Source of the DNA: Isotricha intestinalis
Lineage: Eukaryota > Ciliophora > Litostomatea > Vestibuliferida > Isotrichidae
Assembly (NCBI GenBank): GCA_023807065.1
Contig: JAJJLU010000422.1
Coordinates: forward strand, 1 to 48,716
DNA: 48,716 bases
Direction: 5' to 3'
This document shows positions 29,631-38,765 of this stretch, piece by piece. The notes beneath the pieces were generated by a model that saw only the letters and a program-made list of their open reading frames with translations, was not told the origin of the DNA and searched no databases. Position numbers and translations under genes: made by a program. Numbering within the stretch: the first letter of the stretch is position 1; each line of letters begins with the position of its first letter.

Positions 29631-31853
29631 ATGACATCATCAAATGAAGAAAAAGAAAATATTCAGCTTTTATTATTTTCAAATCATGAGAAAATAATAT
29701 CAATATATACAATAACAAATTATTTTACAGAAATTGCAAATGATCTTTTTTCAAAAAATGAGAATAAATTAGAATTAATATCTTTAGATTTATTAAAAAG
29801 TTATTTTCATCTTCCATATTATTTAACTAAATTAATATATACTAATATTTTTAAAGCTAATGAAGTAGAACCAATTAATTTAAAATCTTTTGTTGATGGA
29901 ATGATCAATTTATATTTTATTCCAATTCAAGATAAAATAAAAATTTTTTTTGATTTTTTTGATGTTTTAAATATAGGAAAAATATATACTAATGATATTC
30001 TTTTAATATTAAAGCATTTTCACTTATTAACAAATAACAATAACTTTGAAATATTTAATCAATTTATAAAATATTCTTTTCAATATTATTTAAATAGAGA
30101 ATTAACTTTTGAAAAATGGAAAATTTTAGTAAAAGAAAATTCAGATGTTTTTATTTTAATAATATATTATTTTGAATATTTTAAACCTTTTTCACATGAA
30201 AATATAATTTATTTATTAAAAACAAATCATTCAGCAAGAAAAAATTCAATAAATGTTTCAAATTTAGATTTAAATTATATTAAATCAAATAATTTTTCTC
30301 AAATTTCAGATTGCTCAAATGTTTTATTTAATTATTTAAATAAAACTTTTGATTTAAATTTAATTCATAAAGAACAATTAATTGAATATGATGAAGAATT
30401 AGATTATTTAAATAATTTTGAAAATGATAAAAGTAAAAAATTTTATGAATTTCACGAAGAAATAGGAAATAAAATTAAAAGAGATATTTCTCCTAATACT
30501 CAAAAAAAAAAAATACCTTATGATAAATTAAATTTTTTATCTCAAAATTTATTTGTTAGAAGAAATAAAAAAACTCAATTTACTTCTGCTATTGTTAAAA
30601 AAAGTTCTTTAATTAAATATAATAATAATAATGAAAATATTATTCAAGTTGGTTTACCTTCTAATTTTTTTGATGTTCCTAAATTAGAATGTTTTATTTT
30701 TAAAGAAAACAATAAAATTTTTTTTAATATTTATTTGATGAATAATGATTTATTTGTTTTTAGATTAAGAAATTTAAATGATAAAAATGGTTTTTTTTAT
30801 TCTTTAATTTCCTTAATGAATACTATTCCTTTTTTAGATGATGAAATAATAGAAAATCAAAAAATTAATTGTTTAAAATTATTTTCAAATAGTTTGAGAA
30901 TTTTTACAAAAAATTATGATGAAAATATTATTCCTTTTAAAAGTTTTTATTGTGAAAAAAAAGAACAAGCAGAAAATTTTACTAATGAAATAATTAAAAT
31001 ATATAATGCTGGAAATAATTTTTCTCAATTTTATAATATTGGAGAAATTATAATTGAAGGTTTAAGTGGAAAATATTATAAATGTGTAAATAAACAAAAT
31101 TTAAATTCTTATATTGTAAAAATTATAAATAGAAAATCATTATCTAGAAAAAATTTGCAATATATTAGAAATGAAATTGACATTCATTATTTTTTAGGAA
31201 AAATTAAAGATGAAAATTTATTAAAGTCTTATGAAATTTTTGAAGAATATTCTAATATTTATTTTGTATATGAATTTCCTAATGAAGGACCATTTAATGA
31301 TCATTTAAATAAAATCAATAAAAATAAAATAATTATTATTCAAAAGTATTTAATATATATTATCAAATCTCTATCGTATTTACACTCATTTGGTTTTATT
31401 TATGATGATAATTTATTAAAAAATATATTTGTATTTAAATATGAAAAAGAAATAATACCAAAATTATTTTTATTTGAAAAAGTCAAATTATTATTTAATA
31501 AAGAAGTATTAAAAGTTGAAAAAAACTATAATAATGAAGAAAGAATAAATAATCCTTATTTTCCAATTGAAATTTCTAAAGCTCAATATTATAATAATTT
31601 AGCAGATTCTTGGCAATTAGGATTATTAATTTATATTTTATTATTTCAAAGTATGCCTTTTAGAATTGATAATAAAAGTAAAGAAGTTAATTATGATTTA
31701 ATTATTCCTAAATTAAATTCTAATTTTTCAAATGATGAAAATTATATTTTTAAAAAATTAAATAATTTAATTATTTCTTGTTTAGATAATAAATTTGAAA
31801 ATCGTCCTTCAATGAATGAAATTATTTCTTATATGTTAAATAAAGAAATGTAA
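29631..31853 (+). CDS. EF-hand/PH/pseudokinase protein, CDPK7-like architecture
   Basis: A 740-residue protein. An EF-hand-like region lies at about 70-160; the best loop (FDVLNIGKIYTND, about 108-120) keeps the first Asp and the central Gly but lacks acidic residues at loop positions 3 and 5, so calcium binding is doubtful. A pleckstrin-homology-like fold spans about 341-460, ending in a helix near NFTNEIIKIYNAG. The C-terminal 270 residues are a protein-kinase fold: the ATP lysine is present (YIVKII), and so are the PYFPIE and DSWQLGLLIY segments. However, the catalytic loop HRDxKxxN reads YDDNLLKN, losing His, Arg and the loop Lys, and DFG reads LFE. This is a pseudokinase. The order EF-hand, PH, kinase is that of apicomplexan CDPK7, which binds phosphoinositides. 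A regulatory or scaffold role at membranes is inferred. Start ATG 29631, stop TAA. Confidence 0.75.
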   Translation: MTSSNEEKENIQLLLFSNHEKIISIYTITNYFTEIANDLFSKNENKLELISLDLLKSYFHLPYYLTKLIYTNIFKANEVEPINLKSFVDGMINLYFIPIQDKIKIFFDFFDVLNIGKIYTNDILLILKHFHLLTNNNNFEIFNQFIKYSFQYYLNRELTFEKWKILVKENSDVFILIIYYFEYFKPFSHENIIYLLKTNHSARKNSINVSNLDLNYIKSNNFSQISDCSNVLFNYLNKTFDLNLIHKEQLIEYDEELDYLNNFENDKSKKFYEFHEEIGNKIKRDISPNTQKKKIPYDKLNFLSQNLFVRRNKKTQFTSAIVKKSSLIKYNNNNENIIQVGLPSNFFDVPKLECFIFKENNKIFFNIYLMNNDLFVFRLRNLNDKNGFFYSLISLMNTIPFLDDEIIENQKINCLKLFSNSLRIFTKNYDENIIPFKSFYCEKKEQAENFTNEIIKIYNAGNNFSQFYNIGEIIIEGLSGKYYKCVNKQNLNSYIVKIINRKSLSRKNLQYIRNEIDIHYFLGKIKDENLLKSYEIFEEYSNIYFVYEFPNEGPFNDHLNKINKNKIIIIQKYLIYIIKSLSYLHSFGFIYDDNLLKNIFVFKYEKEIIPKLFLFEKVKLLFNKEVLKVEKNYNNEERINNPYFPIEISKAQYYNNLADSWQLGLLIYILLFQSMPFRIDNKSKEVNYDLIIPKLNSNFSNDENYIFKKLNNLIISCLDNKFENRPSMNEIISYMLNKEM

Positions 31854-32136
31854 ATTATAAAAAAGATTTTATATTAAAAGAAGAATTAGTAAGTGAAAAA
31901 TATATTAATAAAAATTTACTTTAAAATTTTTATTATATTATTTTTATTTCTTACCCAATTTTTTTTCGATGGAATATACAATGAAAAAAAAAATTTTTGA
32001 AAGAATGAAATTTTATTTAAAAAGAAAATAATTCATATAACTAATAATTTATTTAAAAAAGTAATTTATAATAATTTTTTATTCAAAGAATTTGTTTAAT
32101 AAATACTATTAAATTTAATTATATTTAAAATATTAA

Positions 32137-33444
32137 ATGAAAATAATTCGAAATCTTGATTCTATATCACCTCCTCCATATTTATATATATTTGGTAATT
32201 ATAATGGTCAAAATGGTTTAGGAGCAATTTTAACAATATTAATATTATCTTTGATTTTAACATATTCAATAGTAAATATTAATTATTGGTATTATTCAAA
32301 AAATCCAACAATATCATATTCAAAATCTTCATATTTAAATTCAAAATATAATTTAAATGAAACTTTAATTTATTTTAAATTAAGAATAAATGAAAAAATA
32401 AATATATCTGATTTAATTGTTCCTTATGTTTATATTGTTACTCCTACAAAATATATTAATATTGAAATTGAACTTAAAGAAATAAATGAATATTATTTAA
32501 CTTATAATTTTAAAAAAGGACAATCAATAATTATTTCAAATGAAAATAATAATGAAGAAATTATTTTATTTCATTTTCAAAAAAAATCAAATTTAACATA
32601 TAATAATATTAATTTTGAAATAAGAATTAATCAATCAATGACTAATCATTCAAATTTTAATAATCCAATAATAAAGAATGAAATATCTAAAATATATAAT
32701 TACAAATATAATACAAAAAATCAATATTCAATATTTCTGAAAAAAATAAATTATATAACAAAATATGGATTTTTATTTGAAAAAGAAATGAAAAATGAAG
32801 GAATTATTTTAAATAGAGAACAAAAATTAAAAATTGAAAGTGATTATGAAAATATTATTGGAGAATTTATTATTAAATTTGATGAATTTGTTGTTGATGA
32901 ATATATAAGAAATTATATTAAATTACTTGATATTTTTTCTTCTATTGGAGGATTATTTTCTTTCCTTAAAAATTTATTTAATTTATTTATTGGTTTATAT
33001 TCTAATTCATATTATAATTATTCTATTTTTAGTTATATTATTAATGGAAATCATAATAATATTTTTAATTCAAAAATTAATAAAGAAGAATTTAAAGGAA
33101 TAATTGAACAAAATAAAATAAATAAAAGTGAATTTCAAAAAAAAAATATTATAAATTCTAATTTTAAAAATATTCACATGTGTAATGCTATTTTTCCTTG
33201 TAAATATGATTTAAAAAAAAAATTAAAATTTACTGATAAATTTATAAAATTAATTTTAAGTTATGAAAAAATTGCTCTTTCATATATTCAGTTAAATAAA
33301 ATGATATTTTATTTAAAACCAAATGAAAAAAATAACATAATAAATCCAAGTGAAGATTTAGAATATATTTATCAATCAGAAAATATAGAAACTGAAAAAC
33401 TATTGGAAAATTGTTTTGAAATAAGTTTGATAAATAATTTTTAA
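32137..33444 (+). CDS. Two-pass membrane protein with large loop, unknown function
   Basis: A 435-residue protein with two hydrophobic segments, at about 28-48 (ILTILILSLILTYSIV) and about 265-290 (after LLDIFSSIGGLFSFL). The roughly 210-residue loop between them carries several N-glycosylation sequons (NET, NIS, NLT, NQS, NHS), so it is probably outside the cytosol. The C-terminal 140 residues are polar, lysine-rich and presumably cytosolic. The short N-terminus contains SPPPYLYIFGNYNGQNG. Topology with both ends inside and one large loop resembles P2X and ENaC-type channel subunits, but no diagnostic residues of either are present, so this is only topology. Similar unnamed 'transmembrane' proteins are common in ciliates. 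Start ATG 32137, stop TAA. It is convergent with the RBX gene, only 65 bp between stops. Confidence 0.75.
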   Translation: MKIIRNLDSISPPPYLYIFGNYNGQNGLGAILTILILSLILTYSIVNINYWYYSKNPTISYSKSSYLNSKYNLNETLIYFKLRINEKINISDLIVPYVYIVTPTKYINIEIELKEINEYYLTYNFKKGQSIIISNENNNEEIILFHFQKKSNLTYNNINFEIRINQSMTNHSNFNNPIIKNEISKIYNYKYNTKNQYSIFLKKINYITKYGFLFEKEMKNEGIILNREQKLKIESDYENIIGEFIIKFDEFVVDEYIRNYIKLLDIFSSIGGLFSFLKNLFNLFIGLYSNSYYNYSIFSYIINGNHNNIFNSKINKEEFKGIIEQNKINKSEFQKKNIINSNFKNIHMCNAIFPCKYDLKKKLKFTDKFIKLILSYEKIALSYIQLNKMIFYLKPNEKNNIINPSEDLEYIYQSENIETEKLLENCFEISLINNF

Positions 33445-33509
33445 AAAAAATATATTTTTTAAAATAATTTTCTAAATCAAAAGAATTTTTTGAATAAAAA
33501 AAAATTTTT

Positions 33510-33803
33510 TTAATCTAAAATTTTCATTTGTATCCATTCATTAAAACATAAAGGACAATTATTTTGTTTTTTAATCCATTCTTCAATACAATGATTATGA
33601 AAACAATGATTACATTGTCCAACAACTTTTTTACAATTATTAGGATCATAATTTTCAGGATTTGCTTGACAGTTTATACATGCTTCATTTAATGCATTTT
33701 TACATATTGAACATGTGTCTCCTAAATTATTATATACCCACATTGCTACTGTGTTCCATGATAATACTTTAAATTTTTTACTATCTTCTACTATTGCTTC
33801 CAT
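33510..33803 (-). CDS. RBX1: RING-box protein (RBX1/RBX2, ROC family)
   Basis: A 97-residue RING-H2 subunit of cullin-RING ubiquitin ligases, which recruits the E2 enzyme. After a short N-terminal strand that would insert into a cullin (KFKVLSWNTVAMW, residues 10-22), all zinc ligands of the three-zinc RBX fold are present: Cys31/34, Cys42/45, Cys57, Cys64, His66, His69, His71, Cys72, Cys83 and Cys86. The last motif is CPLC, as in RBX2/RNF7, whereas canonical RBX1 has CPLD with Asp as ligand. The NTVAMW, FHNHC and KQNNCPLC strings are also RBX2-like, so the symbol RBX1 marks the family, not the subtype. Length matches the family. Start ATG 33803, stop TAA. Confidence 0.93.
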   Translation of the reverse strand: MEAIVEDSKKFKVLSWNTVAMWVYNNLGDTCSICKNALNEACINCQANPENYDPNNCKKVVGQCNHCFHNHCIEEWIKKQNNCPLCFNEWIQMKILD

Positions 33804-34930
33804 TTTTTTTTTAAATGTTTTTTTTTTTTTTTATTTTAATTTTTGAATTTAATGTTTTTATTGTATTATCATTTATTTTTATATAATCAATTAAAAAGTA
33901 TTTCTTTGAATTTTCTTTTTTTTAATTATATTAATATTTTTATTTTATGGAGACTTATAAATTGTTTTATTTTATTAAATGATTTTTATTTTTTTACAGA
34001 AATATTTTTTCTTTATTTTGATTTACATTTAAATACTCTTATTTCATTAATTTTTATTTTCACATTTAATTTTTAATTTCAATATATATAATATATATTT
34101 AATAAATATTAGTTATTCTTTTTGTATAAAAAAGATTTAAAATATTTGTTTGATTTTTATTATTAATTCTTTGTTATTCATTTTATTTGATTTTTTTATT
34201 AATGAAATTTATATAATTTTACAATTAAACCAAAAAAATTTGAATTAATAATTATAGTAAATCTATAAAATTGTTGAGCATTTTTAACATCAATAATAAA
34301 TTTTAGATTGGTAATCACAAAAATAACTTTTTTTAATTTAACAATAATTCAATGAATTAGGTTAAAAAAAATAAAAAAGAATTAAAAAAAATGGAATACT
34401 TATACTTAAATCTTTATATACCGAATCTCTGTTTATTCTCAAAAATTAATAATAAAATATCAATTTTATTTTAGAAAACAATTAATTTCACTTAATTTAA
34501 TTAATTAATATTCATATTAATTTCATAAAAATTAAATCTTCCACCATATTCAAGCAAAAATCAAAGTTTCATTAATTATTATTTTTGTTAAATTACATAA
34601 TATAATTATTTCTTTCTTGATACTAATTATAAAATTAGTAATGTTATTCATGATTGCTTATTTATTTTTATATGAAAGAAAAACAAAAAAAGTTTTAGTT
34701 TAATTCCAACATTGAAAAAGTTTTTTATTTCTGATTATAATTATAAGTTTATTATTTAAACAAAAAGTTTATGAAGAATTTAAAAAAAAGGAGTTTAAAT
34801 ATAAATTTTTGATTTGAATTTTTATTTTTTAATTTAATTATTTTTTGAAAAACCAATTTAAATTATAAAGTTGACTTAAAAAGAAATATATCATATTTTA
34901 TAATGTTATTGAAAAAAATCCAAGCCTAAT
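33804..34930. other. Long gap without a recognised gene
   Basis: This 1,127-bp gap is the longest in the window. The first 280 bp are T-rich low-complexity. From about 34240 to 34760 the base mix is a little more even, with C- and G-containing patches around 34270, 34420 (TATACCGAATCTCTG), 34540 and 34700. No open frame there has gene-like codon use, and I find no tRNA, rRNA or snRNA signature by eye. It might hold a small non-coding RNA, a long 5' leader of the RBX gene, or nothing. Confidence 0.5.
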
Positions 34931-37348
34931 TTAAAAATGGTGATATTTTTTTATTTCTGCCAAGATGTTTTTATCTTTGCATATTATATTATGATTCTTA
35001 TTCAAATTTTTAAAAATATATTCCATTTTTTCAACATTTTTAGTATTAAATTTAGATAAATTTAAAGAAGTTAAAGAAGAACAATCATAGAACATATAAC
35101 TCATATCTTTAACATTATTAGTAAAAAAATTAGATAAATCTAAAGAAGTTAAAGAAGAACAACCTGAGAACATATTACTCATTTTTTCAACATTTTTAGT
35201 ATTAAAATTAGATAAATTTAAAGAAGTTAAAGAAGAACAATCAGAGAACATATAACTCATATCTTTAACATTATTAGTATTAAAATTAGATAAATTTAAA
35301 GAAGTTAAAGAAGAACAATTAAATAACATATTACTCATGTTTTCAACATTTTTAGTATTAAAATTATATAAATTTAAAGAAGTTAAAGAAAAACAATAAG
35401 AGAACATCCCACTCATATCATTAACATTATTAGTATTAAAATTAGATAAATCTAAGGATTTTAAAGAAAAACATCCATTGAACATATGACTCATATCAAT
35501 AGTTTTATTGGTATTAAAATTAGATAAATTTAAAGAAGTTAAAGAAGAACAATTAAAGAACATATATCTCATATTGTTAACATTATGAGTATTAAATTCA
35601 GATAAATTTAAAGATGTTAAAAATTGGCAATTAGAGAACATTCCATACATATCTTTAACATTATGAGTGTTAAAATTAGATAAATTTAAAGATGTTAAAC
35701 ATTTACAATTATTGAACATATCACTCATATTTTCAACATTTTTAGTATTAAAATTAGATAAATCTAAAGAAGTTAAAGAAGAACAACCAGAGAACATATA
35801 TCTCATATCTTTAACTTCATTAGTTTTGAAATTAGTTAAATTTAAAGATGTTAATTTATTACATTCATAAAATAGATAATTTGTATCTGCTAAAGGATTT
35901 TTAATATTAATTTGAATAATATATTTTCCATCTTTTGAAAAATCATATTTATAATAAAAATCTATTCTTTTATTATTTAAATATAATTCACAATTTTCTT
36001 TTATTTCTTTTTCATTATTTGAGCCATTTAAAAATGATTCATTCCTATTTGCTTCTTCATAAGAATTTATTATCATTTGGCTTAAATAATCATCTTTATC
36101 ATCTTTACTCTTTTTAATATCATATTCACATATAATATTATTTTCATATATATTATTTTTTTTTTTTAAAGGAGTTAAATTTATTTCTATTAAATTTTCA
36201 TTAATTTCTAATTTATGATTTAATCCTTTTAAACAATCAATCAAATATTTTTTATAATTATTATTTTTATCATCTTCATATATTAAAGAATTACCTTCAA
36301 TTGATGTTATTTTATTCATTAATTCTTCAATATTATTTTTAATTTGAATAAATCTATTTAATCTATTTTCTATTAATTGAGATAAATTATTTTTTTGATT
36401 CATTTCATTTTGGGTAAAAGAAATTTGATAAAAAGGAATAACATTATGTGAATTATGATCACATAATTCACAAATATTACACTTACAATTAGAACAATAA
36501 CTATAATAATTTTTAGAATGTTTATTACATACCATATTAAAATAAGGTAAATCATTATTAGTTTTAAAGAAAGGATGATTAAAATAATCTTCCCAATTAA
36601 TTCTTTCATCAATATTAGGATTTAACATTTGTTTTAATAAATCATCTAATAAATTATCTTCAATCATATTTAATTGCTTTTTAGATTCAATTTGTTTTAT
36701 TATTTCATGTTCTGTACCATTATAAGGATATTGTTTAAATAAAAGATAATAAATAAGAATACCTAAAGACCATATATCACTTTTATAACTTTTTTTATCA
36801 CCTTTTAAACATTCAGGAGACATAAATTGAAATGTTCTTATATTTTTACTTATTTTTTTTTCATTTAATTTACTTAATCCAAAATCAGAAATTTTAAAAC
36901 ATATTTTATTTATATTATTGTTATTTAAAGAAATTAAAATATTTGATGGTTTAATATCTCCATGAATTATTTTATTATTATTCATTTCTTTCAATCCTTG
37001 ATTTAAATCTAATAAAAATTCTTTTATTTCTTCAATTAATAAACCGTCTTTTCTTTTTTTTAAATATTCTTCAATATTTAAATAACATAATTCAGATATA
37101 ATATAAAATGAATCTTTTTCTTCTTTTATTTCTATTAATTTCACTAAATTTTCTGATTTTATTTTTTTCATTATTTCTATTTCTTCTAAAATCTTTTTTT
37201 CAATTTTTATTTTCTTTATTTCTTTAATTACTACATATTCGTTATTCATTTTATTTTTTGCTTTATAAAGTATTTCAAAATCATTTGAACTCAATACTCC
37301 AATTTTTTTATATATATCCCATATCTTTTTTTTTTTAAACAGTATCAT
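34931..37348 (-). CDS. Ser/Thr kinase / B-box / BspA-type LRR fusion
   Basis: An 805-residue three-part protein. Residues 10-261 are a protein kinase: Lys42 in VVIKEI, catalytic loop HGDIKPSN with Asp131, DFGLS with Asp155, and MSPE and DIWSLG. Gly replaces the Arg of HRD, so it is a non-RD kinase, otherwise complete and probably active. Residues 274-301 form a B-box-type zinc finger: Cys274, His277, Cys285, Cys288, Cys293, Cys296, His298, His301. A helical linker follows. Residues 499-784 are eleven 26-residue BspA/DUF285 leucine-rich repeats (consensus LTSLNLSNFNT..V..MS.MF), a type common in bacterial surface proteins, mycoplasma lipoproteins and parasitic or gut protists. There is no signal peptide or membrane helix, so the repeats are probably cytosolic and bind partners. 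The last 21 residues are Lys/His-rich. Start ATG 37348, stop TAA. Confidence 0.9.
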   Translation of the reverse strand: MILFKKKKIWDIYKKIGVLSSNDFEILYKAKNKMNNEYVVIKEIKKIKIEKKILEEIEIMKKIKSENLVKLIEIKEEKDSFYIISELCYLNIEEYLKKRKDGLLIEEIKEFLLDLNQGLKEMNNNKIIHGDIKPSNILISLNNNNINKICFKISDFGLSKLNEKKISKNIRTFQFMSPECLKGDKKSYKSDIWSLGILIYYLLFKQYPYNGTEHEIIKQIESKKQLNMIEDNLLDDLLKQMLNPNIDERINWEDYFNHPFFKTNNDLPYFNMVCNKHSKNYYSYCSNCKCNICELCDHNSHNVIPFYQISFTQNEMNQKNNLSQLIENRLNRFIQIKNNIEELMNKITSIEGNSLIYEDDKNNNYKKYLIDCLKGLNHKLEINENLIEINLTPLKKKNNIYENNIICEYDIKKSKDDKDDYLSQMIINSYEEANRNESFLNGSNNEKEIKENCELYLNNKRIDFYYKYDFSKDGKYIIQINIKNPLADTNYLFYECNKLTSLNLTNFKTNEVKDMRYMFSGCSSLTSLDLSNFNTKNVENMSDMFNNCKCLTSLNLSNFNTHNVKDMYGMFSNCQFLTSLNLSEFNTHNVNNMRYMFFNCSSLTSLNLSNFNTNKTIDMSHMFNGCFSLKSLDLSNFNTNNVNDMSGMFSYCFSLTSLNLYNFNTKNVENMSNMLFNCSSLTSLNLSNFNTNNVKDMSYMFSDCSSLTSLNLSNFNTKNVEKMSNMFSGCSSLTSLDLSNFFTNNVKDMSYMFYDCSSLTSLNLSKFNTKNVEKMEYIFKNLNKNHNIICKDKNILAEIKKYHHF
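34997..35854 (-). repeat. Eleven 78-bp tandem repeats (BspA-type LRR)
   Basis: Eleven in-frame units of 78 bp encode the 26-residue repeats of the kinase fusion protein. The last five units alternate between a KNVE.M and a NNVKDM version, giving a 156-bp higher-order period, which points to recent duplication of pairs. Confidence 0.9.
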
Positions 37349-37526
37349 TTTTTTAAAAATTGATAATATAAATTTTGAATGAAAAATTATATGTTAAATA
37401 TTTTAAATTTAATTATTACTAATGGAATTTTTTTGGACATTAAATTCTATTTTTCAAAATTCTTTGATTTAATATTTTTTAATTTTATTTAAATTAAAAT
37501 AATTTATACAATAATTATAATAAAAA
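37349..37526. promoter_or_regulatory. Divergent intergenic region (kinase fusion / coiled coil)
   Basis: The 178 bp between two divergent start codons should hold both promoters. The sequence is AT-rich with no nameable element. Confidence 0.3.
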
Positions 37527-38681
37527 ATGAAAGAGAGATTTATTAGAACAGCAAATTTAATAAAAGAAAATAAATTTTTAATCCCAAAAAAAAGAACAGC
37601 TTTTGATATGAAATTTGAACATTATCCATATCAGAAAGGTTTAAATCAAGTAACAAAAACTTTAAATAATATGAGTATTCAATTTAATATTCTTTATCAA
37701 AATACAGTGTCAACTGGACCAGATAAAATTGAAGATGAATTAGGACAAATAAGAAATATTTTTAATCCTGAAATATATAATAAGATATTAAATGAAATTA
37801 AAGATATTCAAAAATTTGTTTTAAGTGAATTAGATGAACAAAAAATTTCATTAAATGCTAAATTAACTTTAAAATTACAAGATTTAAAAGAAAAAAATGA
37901 TAAAGAATTATTAGAAAAATTAACCAAGCATAAATCAATTTTAAGTTCTCTTTATAATTTAATTGAAGTAATGGAACATATTTTAAAAACTTATGATTTT
38001 ATAATGAAAAAAATAAATAAAACAATAACCGAAAATGAAAGAATAAAAAAAGAAATAAAATTTGAAGAAGAAAAAGGAAAAATTTTAAAACATAATTTAA
38101 AATATTATTTGGAAAATATAAGATCATTAGAAATGAAAATGGATTTAATGAATGAAAAAAAAGATGAAATTAGAAAAAAAAAAGTTTTTAAAAATTATCC
38201 TCAAATTTCTTATATGAATAAAAGTCAAGATCCAAAAAGAAATACTCATTATTCTACAATTTCATCAAGTGGAGAATATGGAAATTTTAATAATTCTTAT
38301 AATTTATTAAGAAGAACTTTAAATAGTTTTCAAAATAAAACTTTTTTTATTACCAAACAACAAAAAAATTCTACTTTTATTGATGAAAAAGATAATAAAA
38401 TTATTAAAAAACAAAATGAAAATGATAAAAATTTAATAAAATTAAATAATATTATTTATCAACATATTGAAAATAGTAAAATTAAAATTGATAATGCTAA
38501 TAAAAATTATAATAGTATTTTTCATATCAAAAAAAAAAATGAAACTGAATTAAAAGATTATTATAATGATCCTGTCTATAGAAGAATTTTTATGGATAAA
38601 ATATTTAATGATGAAAATATTTCAAATTTAATTGAAAAAAAAAAAATTAAAACTATTATTACTCATCAACTTTTCAACTGA
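37527..38681 (+). CDS. Coiled-coil protein of unknown function
   Basis: A 384-residue protein with ATG at 37527 and TGA stop. The N-terminal 40 residues are basic (MKERFIRTANLIKEN, then PKKRTAFDMKFEHYPY). Residues about 75-220 are helix with heptad-like hydrophobic spacing, including ELDEQKISLNAKLTLKLQDL, the likely coiled coil. The C-terminal part is polar, with a Ser/Thr patch (STISSSGEYGNFNNS) near 245-260 and a second helix near 295-350. There is no membrane segment or catalytic motif. It could be a cytoskeletal or basal-body component given the ciliary setting, but the sequence does not show this. It is convergent with the next gene, with 84 bp between stops. Confidence 0.75.
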   Translation: MKERFIRTANLIKENKFLIPKKRTAFDMKFEHYPYQKGLNQVTKTLNNMSIQFNILYQNTVSTGPDKIEDELGQIRNIFNPEIYNKILNEIKDIQKFVLSELDEQKISLNAKLTLKLQDLKEKNDKELLEKLTKHKSILSSLYNLIEVMEHILKTYDFIMKKINKTITENERIKKEIKFEEEKGKILKHNLKYYLENIRSLEMKMDLMNEKKDEIRKKKVFKNYPQISYMNKSQDPKRNTHYSTISSSGEYGNFNNSYNLLRRTLNSFQNKTFFITKQQKNSTFIDEKDNKIIKKQNENDKNLIKLNNIIYQHIENSKIKIDNANKNYNSIFHIKKKNETELKDYYNDPVYRRIFMDKIFNDENISNLIEKKKIKTIITHQLFN

Positions 38682-38765
38682 TAAATGAATTAAAAAATTT
38701 TTTAATATTAAATTATTTATTCTCTTCAAAAAATAATATTTACAAATCAAATAAATAAAAATAAT

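Noticed and set aside
33843..34076. 77-residue plus-strand frame
   Set aside because: It begins at TTG and is almost only Phe, Leu, Ile, Asn and Tyr, as expected of T-rich spacer translated by chance; it has no neighbour support.
33804..34930. tRNA or spliceosomal RNA gene in the large gap
   Set aside because: No TTCGA-type T-loop with matching stems, no Sm-site/stem pattern and no recognisable U2, U4, U5 or U6 core sequence was found by eye on either strand.
34997..35854. CRISPR or other non-coding repeat array
   Set aside because: The 78-bp periodicity is fully explained by in-frame 26-residue LRR units with variable synonymous sites and no spacer structure.
35667..35870. 67-residue plus-strand frame with internal repeats
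   Set aside because: It is the antisense reading of the 78-bp LRR repeats of the kinase fusion; the repeat pattern is inherited from the real gene.
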